From NCBI RefSeq assembly GCF_024448165.1, contig NZ_JAMOLN010000046.1, forward strand, positions 1-53,764: a DNA stretch of 53,764 nucleotides, in the 5' to 3' direction. Numbering within the stretch: the stretch's first letter is position 1; the number at the start of each line of letters is the position of its first letter. Positions 1 to 9,400 of the stretch are shown in pieces. The notes below the pieces were generated by a model, which saw only the letters and a program-made list of their open reading frames with translations, was not told the DNA's origin and did not search any database. The translations under genes were made by a program, and so were the position numbers. The DNA comes from Streptomyces longispororuber. GTDB taxonomy: Bacteria > Actinomycetota > Actinomycetes > Streptomycetales > Streptomycetaceae.

Positions 1-171
1 ACCCGCCGAAGCGGACGTCATGACGGCCTCGGTGCGCAGCGGGTTGATCTCGGAGACGGCGCCGACGAACGTCGTCTTGCCGACACCGAAGCCGCCCGCC
101 ACCACGATCTTCGCGGAGGTGGTGGAGCGACTTGGGGAAACCGGCCCTCCGCTAGAGCTTGCGAAGTCCAC
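1..171 (-). CDS. cvnD: Conservon GTPase (CvnD-type), N-terminal part, cut by window edge
   Basis: Only the first 57 codons lie in the window; the rest continues beyond base 1. Reading leftward from a GTG at 169-171 gives a P-loop, GGFGVGKTT at residues 26-34, followed by FVGAVSEINPLRTEAVMTSA. This is almost the same as the complete paralogue at 4895-5482. The family is small Ras/MglA-like GTPases encoded last in four-gene conservon operons, thought to act with the Roadblock protein and the kinase at the membrane. The start overlaps the end of the DUF742 gene by 20 bp, the same overlap as in the second operon, which points to translational coupling. The family call is firm; the signal it carries is unknown. 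Confidence 0.9.
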   Translation of the reverse strand, partial: MDFASSSGGPVSPSRSTTSAKIVVAGGFGVGKTTFVGAVSEINPLRTEAVMTSASAG

Positions 172-739
172 TGAGCACCCTTTCGAGCAAAGTCACGTCT
201 GGCTGGCCGCCGGCGTTCTCGTCGCCGCCCGGCTGATGGATGGCGACCAGGCCCGCCTCCGCCAAGTCGGCGACGAGAATCCTGGCCACGCCGAGGGGGA
301 TCGTCAGCAAGGCCGAGATTTCGGCCACCGACTTGATCTCCCGGCAGAGGTTGCAGATCCGCTGGTGCTCGGGCAGTTGGCCCTGCAACTGGTGCGGCTG
401 CGCGGTGGTGTGCACCAGCGCCTCGATGGCGAGCTGGTAGCGCGGCCTGGTGCGGCCGCCCGTCATGGCGTACGGGCGCACCAGGGGATTGTTCTTCGCA
501 GCAGGCGCGGGATTCGCGTCAGGACGCGGCTGGGGCTGCACAGGCTGGATGCGGGGCGCGGGCGGCTGGTCGTAAGGACCGGGCTGCCTGGTCGGCCGGG
601 CGTGGCTCGGCGTGGAGGGGAAGTTGTACCGGTTCTGCGACCCGTCTTCACGACCACCCATGCCTGCCTGGCCCTGGCCGGGGCCGTAGGGCGGCCACTG
701 GGCCGACGAACCGCTCGGGGGTGTTGCTGAACCAGACAC
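152..739 (-). CDS. cvnC: DUF742 protein, conservon component CvnC
   Basis: 195 aa. The C-terminal ~110 residues are a DUF742 domain: LVRPYAMTGGRTRPRYQLAIEALV, then a CNLC pair, then SVAEISALLTIPLGVARILVADLAEAGLVAIHQ, which looks like a winged-helix segment. The N-terminal ~85 residues are Pro/Gln/Gly-rich and probably disordered; the paralogue at 5463-5873 has a much shorter N-terminus. The start is GTG with a strong upstream GGAGGAG. It lies third in the cvnA-B-C-D order and overlaps cvnD by 20 bp. Its biochemical role is not known; membership of the complex is inferred from the operon. Confidence 0.93.
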   Translation of the reverse strand: MSGSATPPSGSSAQWPPYGPGQGQAGMGGREDGSQNRYNFPSTPSHARPTRQPGPYDQPPAPRIQPVQPQPRPDANPAPAAKNNPLVRPYAMTGGRTRPRYQLAIEALVHTTAQPHQLQGQLPEHQRICNLCREIKSVAEISALLTIPLGVARILVADLAEAGLVAIHQPGGDENAGGQPDVTLLERVLSGLRKL

Positions 740-832
740 GTACTCCTCCTCCGACTGCGCTGGGCACCATCACTGTGGAGCCGCGTCCCGAAACCTTACG
801 GCCACGAGGCGCGAAACCGCACCGCCTGTCTG

Positions 833-1255
833 CTAGTTGAGAAGGCTTCCCTGAAGCTCCGCGCGCAGGTCGGGCGTGAGAACCGTGCCCGCGCGGTCGA
901 CAAGAAGTGCCATCTCGTACCCAACGAGACCAATGTCCGCCTCGGGGTGTGCAAGGACGGCGAGAGAAGAACCATCAGAAATGGACATGATGAAGAGGAA
1001 TCCTCGCTCCATCTCCACAACTGTCTGGTTCACCGCGCCACCCTCGAAGATGCGGGACGCGCCCGCGGTCAACGAGGTCAGACCCGAAGCGACGGCCGCC
1101 AGCTGGTCGGCGCGGTCGCGGGGGAACCCTTCGGACATCGCCAGAAGGAGTCCGTCGGCGGAGACCACCACCGTGTGGGACACCCCGGGGGTGTTGTCCA
1201 CGAAGTTGGTGATCAACCAGTTCAGGTTCTGTGCCGCCTGGCTCATCGGGCTCAC
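833..1255 (-). CDS. cvnB: Roadblock/LC7-domain protein, conservon component CvnB
   Basis: 140 aa, a single Roadblock/LC7 domain (SQAAQNLNWLITNFVDNTPGVSHTVVVSADGLLLAMSEGF... to ...DLRAELQGSLLN). I chose the GTG at 1253-1255 because an AGGAGC lies just upstream and because it gives exactly the same length and boundary as the paralogue at 6036-6458; an upstream ATG at 1291 would add 12 residues that lack a ribosome site. Roadblock proteins of this kind act as partners or regulators of MglA/Ras-like GTPases. Outside the first residues the two window copies differ at only about five positions. An 84-nt gap separates it from the kinase gene. Confidence 0.93.
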   Translation of the reverse strand: MSPMSQAAQNLNWLITNFVDNTPGVSHTVVVSADGLLLAMSEGFPRDRADQLAAVASGLTSLTAGASRIFEGGAVNQTVVEMERGFLFIMSISDGSSLAVLAHPEADIGLVGYEMALLVDRAGTVLTPDLRAELQGSLLN

Positions 1256-1339
1256 ACTAACGCTCCTGGTTGTAGGTGCTGTCAGGCTCATCGGGAAACC
1301 CGCTGACCTGGCCGTTCGTCACACTGTCGAGACTTGCGT

Positions 1340-4300
1340 TCACTGCTGGTCACTGCTGCCTTCGCTGCGGCCCCGCTGCACACCGCGGCGCAGGTTGCTC
1401 AGCCGGCCCCGTACGTCCTCGGGGGCTCGGGAGATCTGCGGGCCGCCCTGCGGCGTGGACTCCGCCGTGCCCTCGACCAGGTTGGCCTTGGGCACCCGGC
1501 GCGGAAGTCCGGACGAGGTCACTCCGCCGGCCTTCGGCTCCTTGAGCCGCTCGGCACGCACCCACCGCTCGTCGTTGGCCGAGCGCCAGGAGTCGTCGTC
1601 CGACTCGGCAGGCTCCGGCGCCGGCTCCTGGCGCTGGGGGGCGCCACCGCCGCGGCGCGGGAGACCGGCGTCGGTCAGCGCGTGCGGAGCGGACGGGGAG
1701 GGGCCGGCCGACAGGCCGGGACCGGCCGGACGGTGCGGGTCGAAGCCTACGCTCTCCCGCTCCGCCGCGTCAGCGGCCTGCACGGATTCCGCTTCGGGTG
1801 CGTACGGCGCCCGGAAGTCGCCCTGGTAGGAGTCCTGCCCCTGCCAGTCGGCCTGCCGCGCGGGCTGCTCGAAGGCGTTGTAGGACTCCTGCGCGACTTC
1901 CGCATAGCCGTCCTGCGCCCCGTAGTTCGGGTCGTACGAACCGGGACCGCCATTGTCGTAGGCGGGCTGCGCGGGGGCGAAGGCGTCGTAGGCGGGCTGC
2001 TGCTGCTCGCCGTACGAGACCTGCTGCCGCTCGTCGTAGACGCCCTGGCGCTGATCGTCGTAGCCCGACTGCTGCCCGTTGTCGTAGCCGCTCTGCTGAG
2101 CGTCGTACGCGGTCTGCTCGGCGAAGGCCGGGCGGGACGGCAGCGGTTGCTGCGGGTCGACCTGGTCGCGGAAGAGTGGACGGTCGCCCTGGGCCTGCTG
2201 CTCCTCAGGGGTCTGCGCCTGCGCCTCCAGGGCCGCACGGCGCTCCTCGCGCATCAGCGAGCGGCCGACCGGGTCCAGTTCGCGGGCGTCGTCCGGGACT
2301 TCGTAACGGCTGTCGTCGAAGCCCAGCTCGGCGGCCGTGCGCAGCGGGGCGTGCTCGAACGCCTGCTGCTTCGGGATCATCGTCGAGACGGTGAACTCGG
2401 AGTCGTCGTGCTGCTGGTGACCGCCGCCACCGCCGTGCGTGATCGCGTCCGGGAGCATGACCAGCGAGGTCGTGCCCGCTTGCTCGCCCGAGGGGCGCAG
2501 CTGGACGCGGATGCCGTGCCGGTCCGACAGGCGGCCGACCACGAACAGGCCCATGCGCTGGGAGATCGCGGCGTCCACGGTCGGCGGGTTGGCCAGCTTG
2601 TGGTTGATGTCCGCGAAGTCCTCGGCGGTGAGGCCGATGCCCTTGTCGTGGATCTCGATCATGATGCGGCCGTCGGGGAGACGGGTCGCGGTGACGCGGA
2701 CCTTGGTCTGCGGCGAGGAGAACGTGGTCGCGTTCTCCAGCAGCTCGGCGAGCAGGTGCACGAGGTCGGTGACCGCGCGGCCGTGGATGTCGGCCTCCGG
2801 GACGCCGGACAGCTCGACGCGCTCGTACTGCTCCACCTCGGAGGTGGCGGCGCGCAGCACGTCGACCAGCGGGACCGGCTGGTCCCAGCGGCGGCCCGGC
2901 TCCTCGCCGGCGAGGACCAGGAGGTTCTCGCCGTTGCGGCGCATACGGGTCGCGAGGTGGTCCAGGCGGAAGAGGTTCTCCAGCTGGTCCGGGTCGGCCT
3001 CGTTGTTCTCCAGGTCGGTGATGAGGGTCAGCTGGCCCTCGATCAGCGACTGGTTGCGGCGCGACAGGTTGGTGAAGATCGCGTTGATGTTGCCCCGCAG
3101 GAGGGCCTGCTCGGCCGCGAGCCGTACCGCTTCCCGGTGAACCTGGTCGAAGGCGCGGGCGACCTCGCCGATCTCGTCGGTCGTGGTGATCGGGATCGGC
3201 TGGACGCGGGTGTCCACCCGGCCCGGCTCGGTGCGCGAGAGCTGGTCGACCAGCATCGGCAGGCGCTGCTCGGCCACGTCGAAGGCGGCGGAGCGCAGCC
3301 GGCGCATGGAGCGGGACATCTGGCGGGCCATCTGACCGGCGAGCAGCACCGCGGCGAGCAGCGCGATCACGACGGCGGCGCCGATGATGATCGCTTCCTG
3401 CTTGGCGTCGGCCGCGATCTCGGAGGCTTCCTTCACGGCCTTGTCGGCCAGGTCCGACTCGATCGTGCGGTAGGCGTCGAACTTCGCGGTGTTGACGGCC
3501 CACCAGTTCTCGGGCGTCACGCCCTTCTGCGCGATGGCGAGACGGGCGCTCGGCTGGGTGGAGGGCAGCCCGACGATGTAGCCGACCATCTCCGTGGTGT
3601 CGGCCGGCGGCGGGATGTACGACGGGGCCTTCGCCTTGGCGGCGGCGGCCTGCTTGGCGCCGTCCGTCTTCAGCTTCTTGATCGCGTCGTCGAGCTTCTG
3701 CAGGTCCTCCGGCGTACCGCCGCCCTTGTACTCCTCGACGGCGATGCCCTCGAGGTACGCGTAGCTGCCGAGCGCGGTGCGCTGCTTGGCGAAGCTCGTG
3801 ACGGTCGGGCCGGGCTTGACCAGCAGGTGCATGCCGATGGAGCGCTCCAGGGAGAGCGCGGCCTTGGACAGCGAGATCGCGTAGACGGTGCGGCCGTAGC
3901 TGGTGATGTTTCCGGTGCCGAGGCCCAGCTCGTTGGCGAACTCCATCAGCGGGTGCTGGATGGCGACGTAGCGCTCCTCGGTCTGCACGCCCGGGAGCTT
4001 CGAGGTGTACGCGGCGGCCCGGAGCTTGCTCAGTCCGCCCTCGACCTCGGTGAACTGCGTCATGCGCCGGTCGAGGCCCTCCTTGTGCGGCATGTTCTGC
4101 GCCGCGGCGTGGAAGGCGTCCGCGGCGGCGTCCGTCGCGGCGCGGGCCTTGACGACCGTCGGGTCGTCCTTCTTGCCCTGGAGCAGCGGGGCGGCGGTGA
4201 CGTCCCGCTCCTCGATGAGGCGGTTGCCGTATGTCAGCGACGCCTGCACCACGCGCGCCGTGGCCTCGGCGTCCTCGGCCTCGTGCCAGGTGTCGATGGA

Positions 4301-4522
4301 GCTCTTCACCTGGAATCCGCCCATGACCAGGCCGACGACCACGGGTATGAGCAGGATCGCGTTCAGCTTGGTGGGTACGCGCCAGTTGCGCGGTGACATC
4401 CGTCCGCCCGACGGTGCCGGCGCCGCGGCCTCGGCCGGGGCGGCCGGTGCCGCTGTCCGCGGCGGCGGGGTGAAGTTGCCCCGCGCCGATGCCGGCTCGG
4501 GACTGTTCTTGCTTCGCCTCAC
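1340..4522 (-). CDS. cvnA: Nitrate-sensor-like membrane histidine kinase, conservon component CvnA
   Basis: 1060 aa. In order: a Pro/Ala-rich cytoplasmic N-terminus, a membrane segment at about residues 50-70 (LNAILLIPVVVGLVMGGF), an extracellular sensing region, a second membrane segment at about 377-395 (AAVVIALLAAVLLAG), a HAMP-like region, LFRLDHLATRMRRNGENLLVLAGEE near 520 (the likely phospho-acceptor region), and a GHKL ATPase with N-box HLLAELLENATTFSS near 594 and DKGIGL. The last ~350 residues are a Tyr/Gln/Asp-rich, probably disordered tail ending in a block conserved with the other kinase. First gene of its operon. GTG start with a weak upstream GAGAGG. Ligand unknown. Confidence 0.93.
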   Translation of the reverse strand: MRRSKNSPEPASARGNFTPPPRTAAPAAPAEAAAPAPSGGRMSPRNWRVPTKLNAILLIPVVVGLVMGGFQVKSSIDTWHEAEDAEATARVVQASLTYGNRLIEERDVTAAPLLQGKKDDPTVVKARAATDAAADAFHAAAQNMPHKEGLDRRMTQFTEVEGGLSKLRAAAYTSKLPGVQTEERYVAIQHPLMEFANELGLGTGNITSYGRTVYAISLSKAALSLERSIGMHLLVKPGPTVTSFAKQRTALGSYAYLEGIAVEEYKGGGTPEDLQKLDDAIKKLKTDGAKQAAAAKAKAPSYIPPPADTTEMVGYIVGLPSTQPSARLAIAQKGVTPENWWAVNTAKFDAYRTIESDLADKAVKEASEIAADAKQEAIIIGAAVVIALLAAVLLAGQMARQMSRSMRRLRSAAFDVAEQRLPMLVDQLSRTEPGRVDTRVQPIPITTTDEIGEVARAFDQVHREAVRLAAEQALLRGNINAIFTNLSRRNQSLIEGQLTLITDLENNEADPDQLENLFRLDHLATRMRRNGENLLVLAGEEPGRRWDQPVPLVDVLRAATSEVEQYERVELSGVPEADIHGRAVTDLVHLLAELLENATTFSSPQTKVRVTATRLPDGRIMIEIHDKGIGLTAEDFADINHKLANPPTVDAAISQRMGLFVVGRLSDRHGIRVQLRPSGEQAGTTSLVMLPDAITHGGGGGHQQHDDSEFTVSTMIPKQQAFEHAPLRTAAELGFDDSRYEVPDDARELDPVGRSLMREERRAALEAQAQTPEEQQAQGDRPLFRDQVDPQQPLPSRPAFAEQTAYDAQQSGYDNGQQSGYDDQRQGVYDERQQVSYGEQQQPAYDAFAPAQPAYDNGGPGSYDPNYGAQDGYAEVAQESYNAFEQPARQADWQGQDSYQGDFRAPYAPEAESVQAADAAERESVGFDPHRPAGPGLSAGPSPSAPHALTDAGLPRRGGGAPQRQEPAPEPAESDDDSWRSANDERWVRAERLKEPKAGGVTSSGLPRRVPKANLVEGTAESTPQGGPQISRAPEDVRGRLSNLRRGVQRGRSEGSSDQQ

Positions 4523-4894
4523 TCGACCAACAACCTCTCGGCGTCGGCACCTACGTTGTGCCGCTGTCTGACTCCAGGCCCGTTCTTACTGGGCAGTTCA
4601 GCGCATTCCAGCACGTCAGGAGGCGCAGTTCCAAACAGTCGGAACCGGAACCTCAGCGTGATGTATGCCCCAGATAAAACGGTCATAAAGAGCGAGCCCC
4701 GCCAAAAGGCGGGGCTCTTGTGAGCACAGTGGAACCGGCTGTGCGCGACGTGTGTCGGCTTCACCGGAATTCTCTGTCGAAACGTTATGAACACAGCGGC
4801 CCCGCGTGTCAAAGGCCACAGGGGCCGCCGAAAGGCCTACGACAACTGCCGTACGGAACCAGCCACTTGGTGGCTGGTTTCCGACCGTTGTTGT
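4523..4894. other. Intergenic region between the two conservon operons
   Basis: 372 bp lying between the end of the right-hand operon (stop at 4895) and the start of the left-hand kinase (4522), both on the minus strand. It holds a 10-bp hairpin 16 nt past the upstream stop and a second one, GAGCCCCGCC-AAAA-GGCGGGGCTC at 4694-4717. It should also contain the promoter of the left operon, but I cannot point to a convincing -35/-10 pair. No coding sequence with the expected codon bias is seen. Confidence 0.6.
4857..4879 (-). terminator. Hairpin after the right-hand conservon operon
   Basis: Inverted repeat AACCAGCCAC / GTGGCTGGTT separated by TTG, 16 nt downstream of the cvnD stop codon at 4895 on the minus strand. 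No U-run follows, as is common for Streptomyces terminators, so this is a candidate only. Confidence 0.55.
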
Positions 4895-5482
4895 CTACTT
4901 CAGACGGGCCATCAGAGCGTGCTCCACCAGCGTGATCAGCGCACTCTTCGCATCCGCGCGGTGGCGGGCGTCCGTCGTGATGATCGGGGTGTCAGGACCG
5001 ATCTGCAGGGCCTCGCGGACCTCGTCCGGGTTGTACGGCTGGTGCCCGTCGAAGCCGTTGAGGGCGATGACGAAGGGCAGGCCCGAGTTCTCGAAGTAGT
5101 CGACGGCGGGGAAGCAGTCGGCGAGGCGGCGGGTGTCCACCAGGACGACGGCGCCGATCGCGCCGCGCACGAGGTCGTCCCACATGAACCAGAAGCGGTC
5201 CTGGCCGGGCGTGCCGAACAGGTACAGGATCAGGTCCTGGTCGAGCGTGATGCGGCCGAAGTCCATGGCGACCGTGGTGGTCGTCTTGTCCCCGGTGTGG
5301 GTCAGGTCGTCGATGCCGGCCGAGGCCGACGTCATGACGGCCTCGGTGCGCAGCGGGTTGATCTCCGAGACCGACCCCACGAACGTGGTCTTGCCGACGC
5401 CGAAGCCGCCCGCGACCACGATCTTCGCCGAGGTGGTCGACCGGGTGGCTCCCGTGGAGCCGTCAGAGCTTGCGAAGTCCAC
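4895..5482 (-). CDS. cvnD: Conservon small GTPase CvnD
   Basis: 195 aa, full length. P-loop GGFGVGKTTF at residues 25-34, DFGRI at 74-78, LFGTPGQDRF at 89-98 (switch-II-like region with the Gln-Asp pair) and NGFD at 142-145 in place of the usual NKxD guanine-specificity motif. The remainder fits the small Ras-like fold described for conservon GTPases. Last gene of the operon cvnA-B-C-D. The GTG start overlaps the end of the DUF742 gene by 20 bp, so translation is probably coupled. The protein presumably cycles GTP with the Roadblock protein as partner; the downstream output cannot be read from the sequence. Confidence 0.94.
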   Translation of the reverse strand: MDFASSDGSTGATRSTTSAKIVVAGGFGVGKTTFVGSVSEINPLRTEAVMTSASAGIDDLTHTGDKTTTTVAMDFGRITLDQDLILYLFGTPGQDRFWFMWDDLVRGAIGAVVLVDTRRLADCFPAVDYFENSGLPFVIALNGFDGHQPYNPDEVREALQIGPDTPIITTDARHRADAKSALITLVEHALMARLK

Positions 5483-5873
5483 TGAGCACCCTTTCGAGCA
5501 GAGTCACGTCCGGCGCACCGCCGTTGTTCTCGTCGCCGCCCGGCTGGTGGATGGCGACGAGCCCGGCCTCCGCGAGGTCCGCGACGAGGATCCGGGCCAC
5601 ACCGAGCGGCATGGAGAGGAGCGCGGAGACCTCCGCGACCGACTTCACCTCGCGGCACAGGTGGCAGATGCGCTGGTGCTCGGGGAGCAGCGTCATCAGG
5701 GCCGCCGGGTCGGCGGTCGTGGAGACGAGCGCCTCGATGGCGAGCTGGTAGCGCGGCCGGGTCCGGCCACCGGTCATCGCATAGGGACGGACCAGCGGCT
5801 GGTCGCCCTCAGGACCGTATGCGTCGTGCGCTGCGGCACCGTACGGGCCGTGAGAGGCGGTGGGCGGGGTCAT
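5463..5873 (-). CDS. cvnC: DUF742 protein, conservon component CvnC
   Basis: 136 aa. After a ~25-residue polar N-terminus comes the DUF742 core: LVRPYAMTGGRTRPRYQLAIEALVSTT, EHQRICHLCREVKSVAEVSALLSMPLGVARILVADLAEAGLVAIHQPGGDENN and the terminal LLERVLSGLRKL shared with the paralogue. A CxxC pair is conserved in both copies. ATG start with GGAGG upstream. A 162-bp gap separates it from cvnB, unlike the tight CvnC/CvnD overlap. I saw no gene in that gap. Confidence 0.93.
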   Translation of the reverse strand: MTPPTASHGPYGAAAHDAYGPEGDQPLVRPYAMTGGRTRPRYQLAIEALVSTTADPAALMTLLPEHQRICHLCREVKSVAEVSALLSMPLGVARILVADLAEAGLVAIHQPGGDENNGGAPDVTLLERVLSGLRKL

Positions 5874-6035
5874 GGATCCTCCGGGCGGGACGGCGGGGTC
5901 AGGGCCTGCCGTCTGAGGGTGGGCCGGTGGGGGGTTTGTGACGGCCGGATGTGGATGACGTGACTTCTCTGGTTTCCGGGGCTACTGATGCGTAAGACTG
6001 TGCGGGTCGCCGGGGGTTACCCGCCGTCACCCACC

Positions 6036-6458
6036 TCAGTGCAAGAGGCTGCCCTGCAGCTCCGCGCGGAGGTCCGGGGTGAGCACGGCGCCCGCCCGGT
6101 CCACGAGGAGCGCCATCTCGTAGCCGACGAGGCCGATGTCGCACTCGGGGTGCGCGAGCACGGCCAGGGACGATCCGTCGGAGACGGACATGATGAAGAG
6201 AAAGCCGCGCTCCATCTCCACGACCGTCTGATTCACCGGCCCGCCCTCGAAGATTCTCGACGCTCCGGCCGTGAGCGAGGTCAGACCCGACGCCACCGCC
6301 GCGAGCTGGTCCGCGCGATCGCGCGGGAAGCCCTCCGACATCGCGAGCAGCAGGCCGTCCGCGGACACCACCACCGTGTGCGAGACACCCGGTGTGTTGT
6401 CCACGAAGTTGGTGATCAACCAGTTCAGGTTCTGTGCCGCCTGGCTCATCTGGCTCAA
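6036..6458 (-). CDS. cvnB: Roadblock/LC7-domain protein, conservon component CvnB
   Basis: 140 aa Roadblock/LC7 domain, about 96% identical by eye to the left-hand CvnB. The start is a TTG (6456-6458) that directly abuts the TAG stop of the kinase gene, reading TAGTTG, with AGGAGC a few bases upstream. A slightly later ATG (6447-6449) is an alternative. The direct stop-start contact implies translational coupling, so kinase and Roadblock protein would be made in a fixed ratio. The expected partner is the CvnD GTPase. Confidence 0.92.
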   Translation of the reverse strand: MSQMSQAAQNLNWLITNFVDNTPGVSHTVVVSADGLLLAMSEGFPRDRADQLAAVASGLTSLTAGASRIFEGGPVNQTVVEMERGFLFIMSVSDGSSLAVLAHPECDIGLVGYEMALLVDRAGAVLTPDLRAELQGSLLH

Positions 6459-9400
6459 CTAACGCTCCTGCTGGTGAGTGGGGCGGGGGTAGCTGCCGGT
6501 CTGTCCCGTGCCGGCGTCGCGGCCCTGCTGGATACCCCGACGGAGATTGGTCAGCCGTCCGCGTACGTCGTCGGGCGCACGCGAGACCTGAGGACCGGTC
6601 TGGTTCTGCTGCTGCTCCTGTGCCGTGCCCGCCACGAGGTTCGCCCGGGGGACACGACGGGGCAGACCCGAGACGGTGACGCCGCCCGCGGCGGGCTTGC
6701 GCACCCGCTCGGCCTGACGCATCAGCTCGTCGTTCGGGGACTGCCGCCAATTGGCCTGGTCCTGGCCCCCGTTCGGAGCGGCGGCCTGGCGCTGCGGCGC
6801 CGCGGCGGGTGCCTGCGGACGCTGCGGGGACCGGGGCGCCTGCTGCGGGGCGGCCGACTGGGAGGTGCCGCGCTGCGGCAGCTGCTGGCCGCCCTGGTTG
6901 TACTGGCCCTGGTTGTACTGCCCCTGGTTCGGCTGGCCCTGGGCCTGCTGGCCCTGCTGACCGTGGAACCAGTTGGTCTCCAGGGTGTCGTACAGCGGCG
7001 TGCGGCCGTCGCCCGGCTCACTGGCCGGCGGCAGGTAGTCCTGCTGCGCGGGCTGGGCCGGGATGCCCTGGCCCTGGCCGTGGTCGGCCGGGCGCGGCGG
7101 TGACGGCGGGAAGTCCTGGTCGCCGCGCTGGCGCGGGGCCTGCGGGCGCTCGAACTGACCGGTGCCCGAAGGGTTCTGCGGGCGCGTGAACTGGCCGGTG
7201 TCGGCCGGGTTCTGCGGCGCCTGCGGGAACTGCGGGGCCTGGGGCGGCTGCGGGCGCTCGAACTGGCCGGTGCCCGACGGGTCCTGGTGGCCCGGCAGAC
7301 CGCTGTCGCGGAAGCCGTTCGCGGCGCCGTTGTGCAGGGCGCCGTTCTGCGCGCCACCGTTCTGGGCGCCGCCGAAGACGTCCGGGCGGACGAACTGGCC
7401 GGTGCCCTGGTCCTGCGTCGGAGCCTGCGGCTGCCGGGGCGCGGGCGGAAGCGGCGCGTCGTAGTCCGGGCGGGCGAACTCGGCGGTGGAGCCGGGGCCC
7501 TGCCGCTCGTCCTGGACCCGCGGGAACTGCGAGGTGGACCCGACGGAGTCGCTCTCGTCGTGACCGCGCGGCGCGTCGAGGTGCGGCTGCGCGTTCTCGT
7601 CGCTCCAACTGGGCACGCGGGGCTGCGGGTTGCCGCCCGGCAGCTCGGCACGCGGACCGCCGCGCGGCGGCAGCACCGGACGGCGACCGCCCTGGTTCTG
7701 CTGCTCGGCCGGGTCGTTGTGGGTGCGCTGCTGCGGCGGGACGGGACCCTGGCCCTGCGGACCGGCGCCGAACAGGCCACCGGTGGTCGGGCCGCCGGGC
7801 GCCTGCGGACGCTGGGGCGGCTGCGGGCTCTGCGGGCCGCGCTGCTGGGGGCTCTGCTGGTTCTGCTGGGCGTTCTGCGGGAGGCCCTGCTGCGGGGCGG
7901 CGTCACGGGCGGGCAGCGCCGCACGCGGGCCACCGGCCCCGGCGCCGACCTGCGGCCGTGCCGCACCCGGACCGGCGGCGAGCCGTCCGGCCGCGCCGGC
8001 CCCGGCACCCGGGGCGACACCGCGCCGGGCGGCGGAGGCACCGGCGGCGGCCTGCGCGGCGGCGGGACCGCCGGAGCCGCCCGGACCACCCGGCTTGCCG
8101 GGAACCTTCTTGCCGCCCTGGGCGACGTCGACGGGCAGCATGACCAGCGCGGTCGTACCACCGGAGTCGGAGGGACGGAGCTGGATGCGGATGCCGTGGC
8201 GCTGCGACAGCCGGCCGACCACGAACAGACCCATGCGGCGCGACACCGAGACGTCCACGGTGGGCGGCGACGCGAGCCGCTCGTTGATGGCCGCGAGGTC
8301 CTCGGGGGACAGGCCGATGCCGGTGTCGTGGATCTCGATCAGCACCCGGCCGTCGGGCAGCGCGTGACCGGTGACCTTGACCTTGGTCTGCGGGGACGAG
8401 AACGACGTGGCGTTCTCGAGGAGCTCGGCGAGCAGGTGCACGAGGTCGTTGACGACGCGTCCGGCGACGTCCGTGGCGGGCACGGAGGCCAGCTCGATGC
8501 GCTCGTACTGCTCCACCTCGGACGCGGCGGCACGCAGCACGTCGACGAGCGGCACGGGCCGCGTCCACCGGCGGCCGGGCTCTTCACCGGCGAGGACGAG
8601 CAGGTTCTCACCGTTACGGCGCATGCGGGTGGCGAGGTGGTCGAGCTTGAACAGCGACGACAGCTGGTCCGGGTCGGCCTCGCGCGACTCCAGCTCGGAG
8701 ATGAGCGAGAGCTGGCGCTGGATGAGGCCCTGCGAACGCCGCGAGAGGTTGGTGAACATCGCGTTGACGTTGCCTCGCAGGAGGGCCTGCTCGGCGGCGA
8801 GGCGGACGGCCTCGCGGTGCACGTCGTCGAAGGCCGCGGCCACCTGGCCGATCTCGTCCCGGGAGTGCACACCGACCGACTCCACGGACGTGTCGACGTC
8901 CTGCGGGTCGGACTCGGAGAGCTCCTTGACCAGCTCGGGCAGGCGGTCCTGGGCGACCTTGGTCGCGGTGTCCTGGAGGCGGCGCAGCGAGCGGATCATG
9001 GAGCGGGCCACGACGAACGCGCCGACGAGCGAGACGCCGAGCACGAGCAGGATCAGCGCACCGTTGATGATGGCGGACCGCTCGGAGGCGTTGCGCAGCT
9101 CGCGGGCCTCCTGCTCCATCTGGTTGAGCAGCGTCAGCTCGATCTTGCCCATTTCCTGGATGCGGGAGCTGTCCGCGTCGACCCAGTCCTTGTAGGAGCG
9201 CTTGTCCTGGGTCTTGATGCCCTCGGGCTTGGACAGCACGCGCTCGGCGTAGGTGTCCGCGGCCTTGATGGTGGCGTTGTTCTCGTCGAGCGGCTTGAGC
9301 AGCTCCGCCGCGGCGACGTTGCCGTACACGCTGCGGAACGAGTCGAGCTGGGAGTCCTGGTTGTCCGACGCGGCCTGCGCGTACTGCCGGTCGGTCTCCG

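Noticed and set aside
1334..4396. A 1020-codon open frame on the plus strand opposite the left conservon kinase
   Set aside because: It is a shadow of the real gene's GC-rich codons; the translation is Arg/Leu/Val-rich without any domain, and the kinase on the other strand has clear motifs.
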